Origin: an uncultured Thalassolituus sp.
Lineage (GTDB): Bacteria; Pseudomonadota; Gammaproteobacteria; Pseudomonadales; Oceanobacteraceae
Assembly: GCF_950066645.1 (NCBI RefSeq)
Contig: NZ_CATMFB010000015.1
Span: 30,036 to 94,035, forward strand
Direction: 5' to 3'
Length of the DNA stretch: 64,000 nt
Positions 63,895 through 64,000 of this stretch are shown here, one piece after another (position 1 is the stretch's first letter; each line of letters starts with the position of its first letter). A program made the translations under genes and the position numbers. The notes beneath the pieces are model-generated. The model was not told the DNA's origin. It saw only the letters and a program-made list of their open reading frames with translations, and did no database searches.

Positions 63895-64000
63895 AGTTCT
63901 TTAACAATTGATTTAGACAATTACGTGTGGGTGCTTACTGAGATGGCGTGGAGACACAAAATTTCAAGTAAGAACTCGTCGAAAATTCATTTACGTGAAT
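63895..64000 (+). other. boxA antitermination site and start of the 16S rRNA leader
   Basis: AGTTCTTTAACA (63895-63906) matches the boxA antiterminator (TGCTCTTTAACA) used in rRNA operons. The rest of the window is transcribed leader with no ORF; a 16S 5' end was not seen, so rrs should start just past 64000. Confidence 0.8.

Overview
The window reads as chromosome of a gammaproteobacterium of the Pseudomonadales/Oceanospirillales type, probably marine. This is inferred from gene content and gene order, not from a database match. Several neighbourhoods are laid out as in Pseudomonas: pilJ-pilK-chpABC; moxR-DUF58-tgpA; glnE-ilvE; mrcB next to a TPR lipoprotein (lpoP); and argC-DUF6776-bactofilin-erpA, anmK-M23 peptidase, tyrS, rRNA operon. 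A very large exported protein with a GlyGly-CTERM tail also fits this group. No insertion sequence, prophage, integrase, CRISPR array or tRNA gene was seen, so this is mostly core genome. The accessory parts are one surface-polysaccharide island, a receptor/acyltransferase pair and the giant repeat protein.

Layout. 1-10666 (+): the second half of the Pil-Chp chemosensory operon for type IV pilus twitching (pilJ cut by the window edge, pilK, a 2106-residue chpA, chpB, chpC). 10742-18014: a surface-polysaccharide island, four genes on + (unknown, pyruvyl transferase family, APH-like kinase, GT4) converging on three genes on - (WaaL-type ligase, polysialyltransferase-like, KpsC/KpsS-like). 18055-22785 (-): the activated-methyl cycle, ArsR-methyltransferase regulator, metK, ahcY, metF, with a palindromic operator candidate upstream and a hairpin repeat between ahcY and metF. 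22950-27315 (+): moxR, DUF58, tgpA, then a GST.

28184-31434 (-): a TonB-dependent receptor followed 5 nt later by a DUF1624/HGSNAT-like membrane acyltransferase, preceded by a very good match to a Zur (zinc regulator) box. 31559-34470 (+): topB and an orphan lipoprotein, ending at a bidirectional terminator. 34593-42625 (-): glnE-ilvE and the polyamine ABC importer potFGHI, with a strong terminator after potF. 42860-45570 (+): PBP1b and its probable activator lipoprotein LpoP. 45558-56475 (-): clcA-like, hemJ, hemL, a small membrane protein, the 1705-residue TSP3 repeat protein and an MCP. 56593-59755 (+): argC, DUF6776, bactofilin, erpA, a DsrE-like exported protein. 59740-62135 (-): M23 peptidase and anmK. 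62273-63571 (+): tyrS. The last 430 bases hold four tandem sigma70 promoters with 16-bp spacers, a boxA and the start of an rRNA leader; 16S itself lies beyond the window.

The most interesting points are the Zur-type receptor/acyltransferase pair, the computed 113/153-residue higher-order periodicity of the TSP3 protein, the regulatory DNA around the SAM-cycle operon, and active-site changes in TgpA (Asp to Glu) and ChpB (receiver Asp to Asn). No clearly new multi-gene system could be proved from sequence alone.
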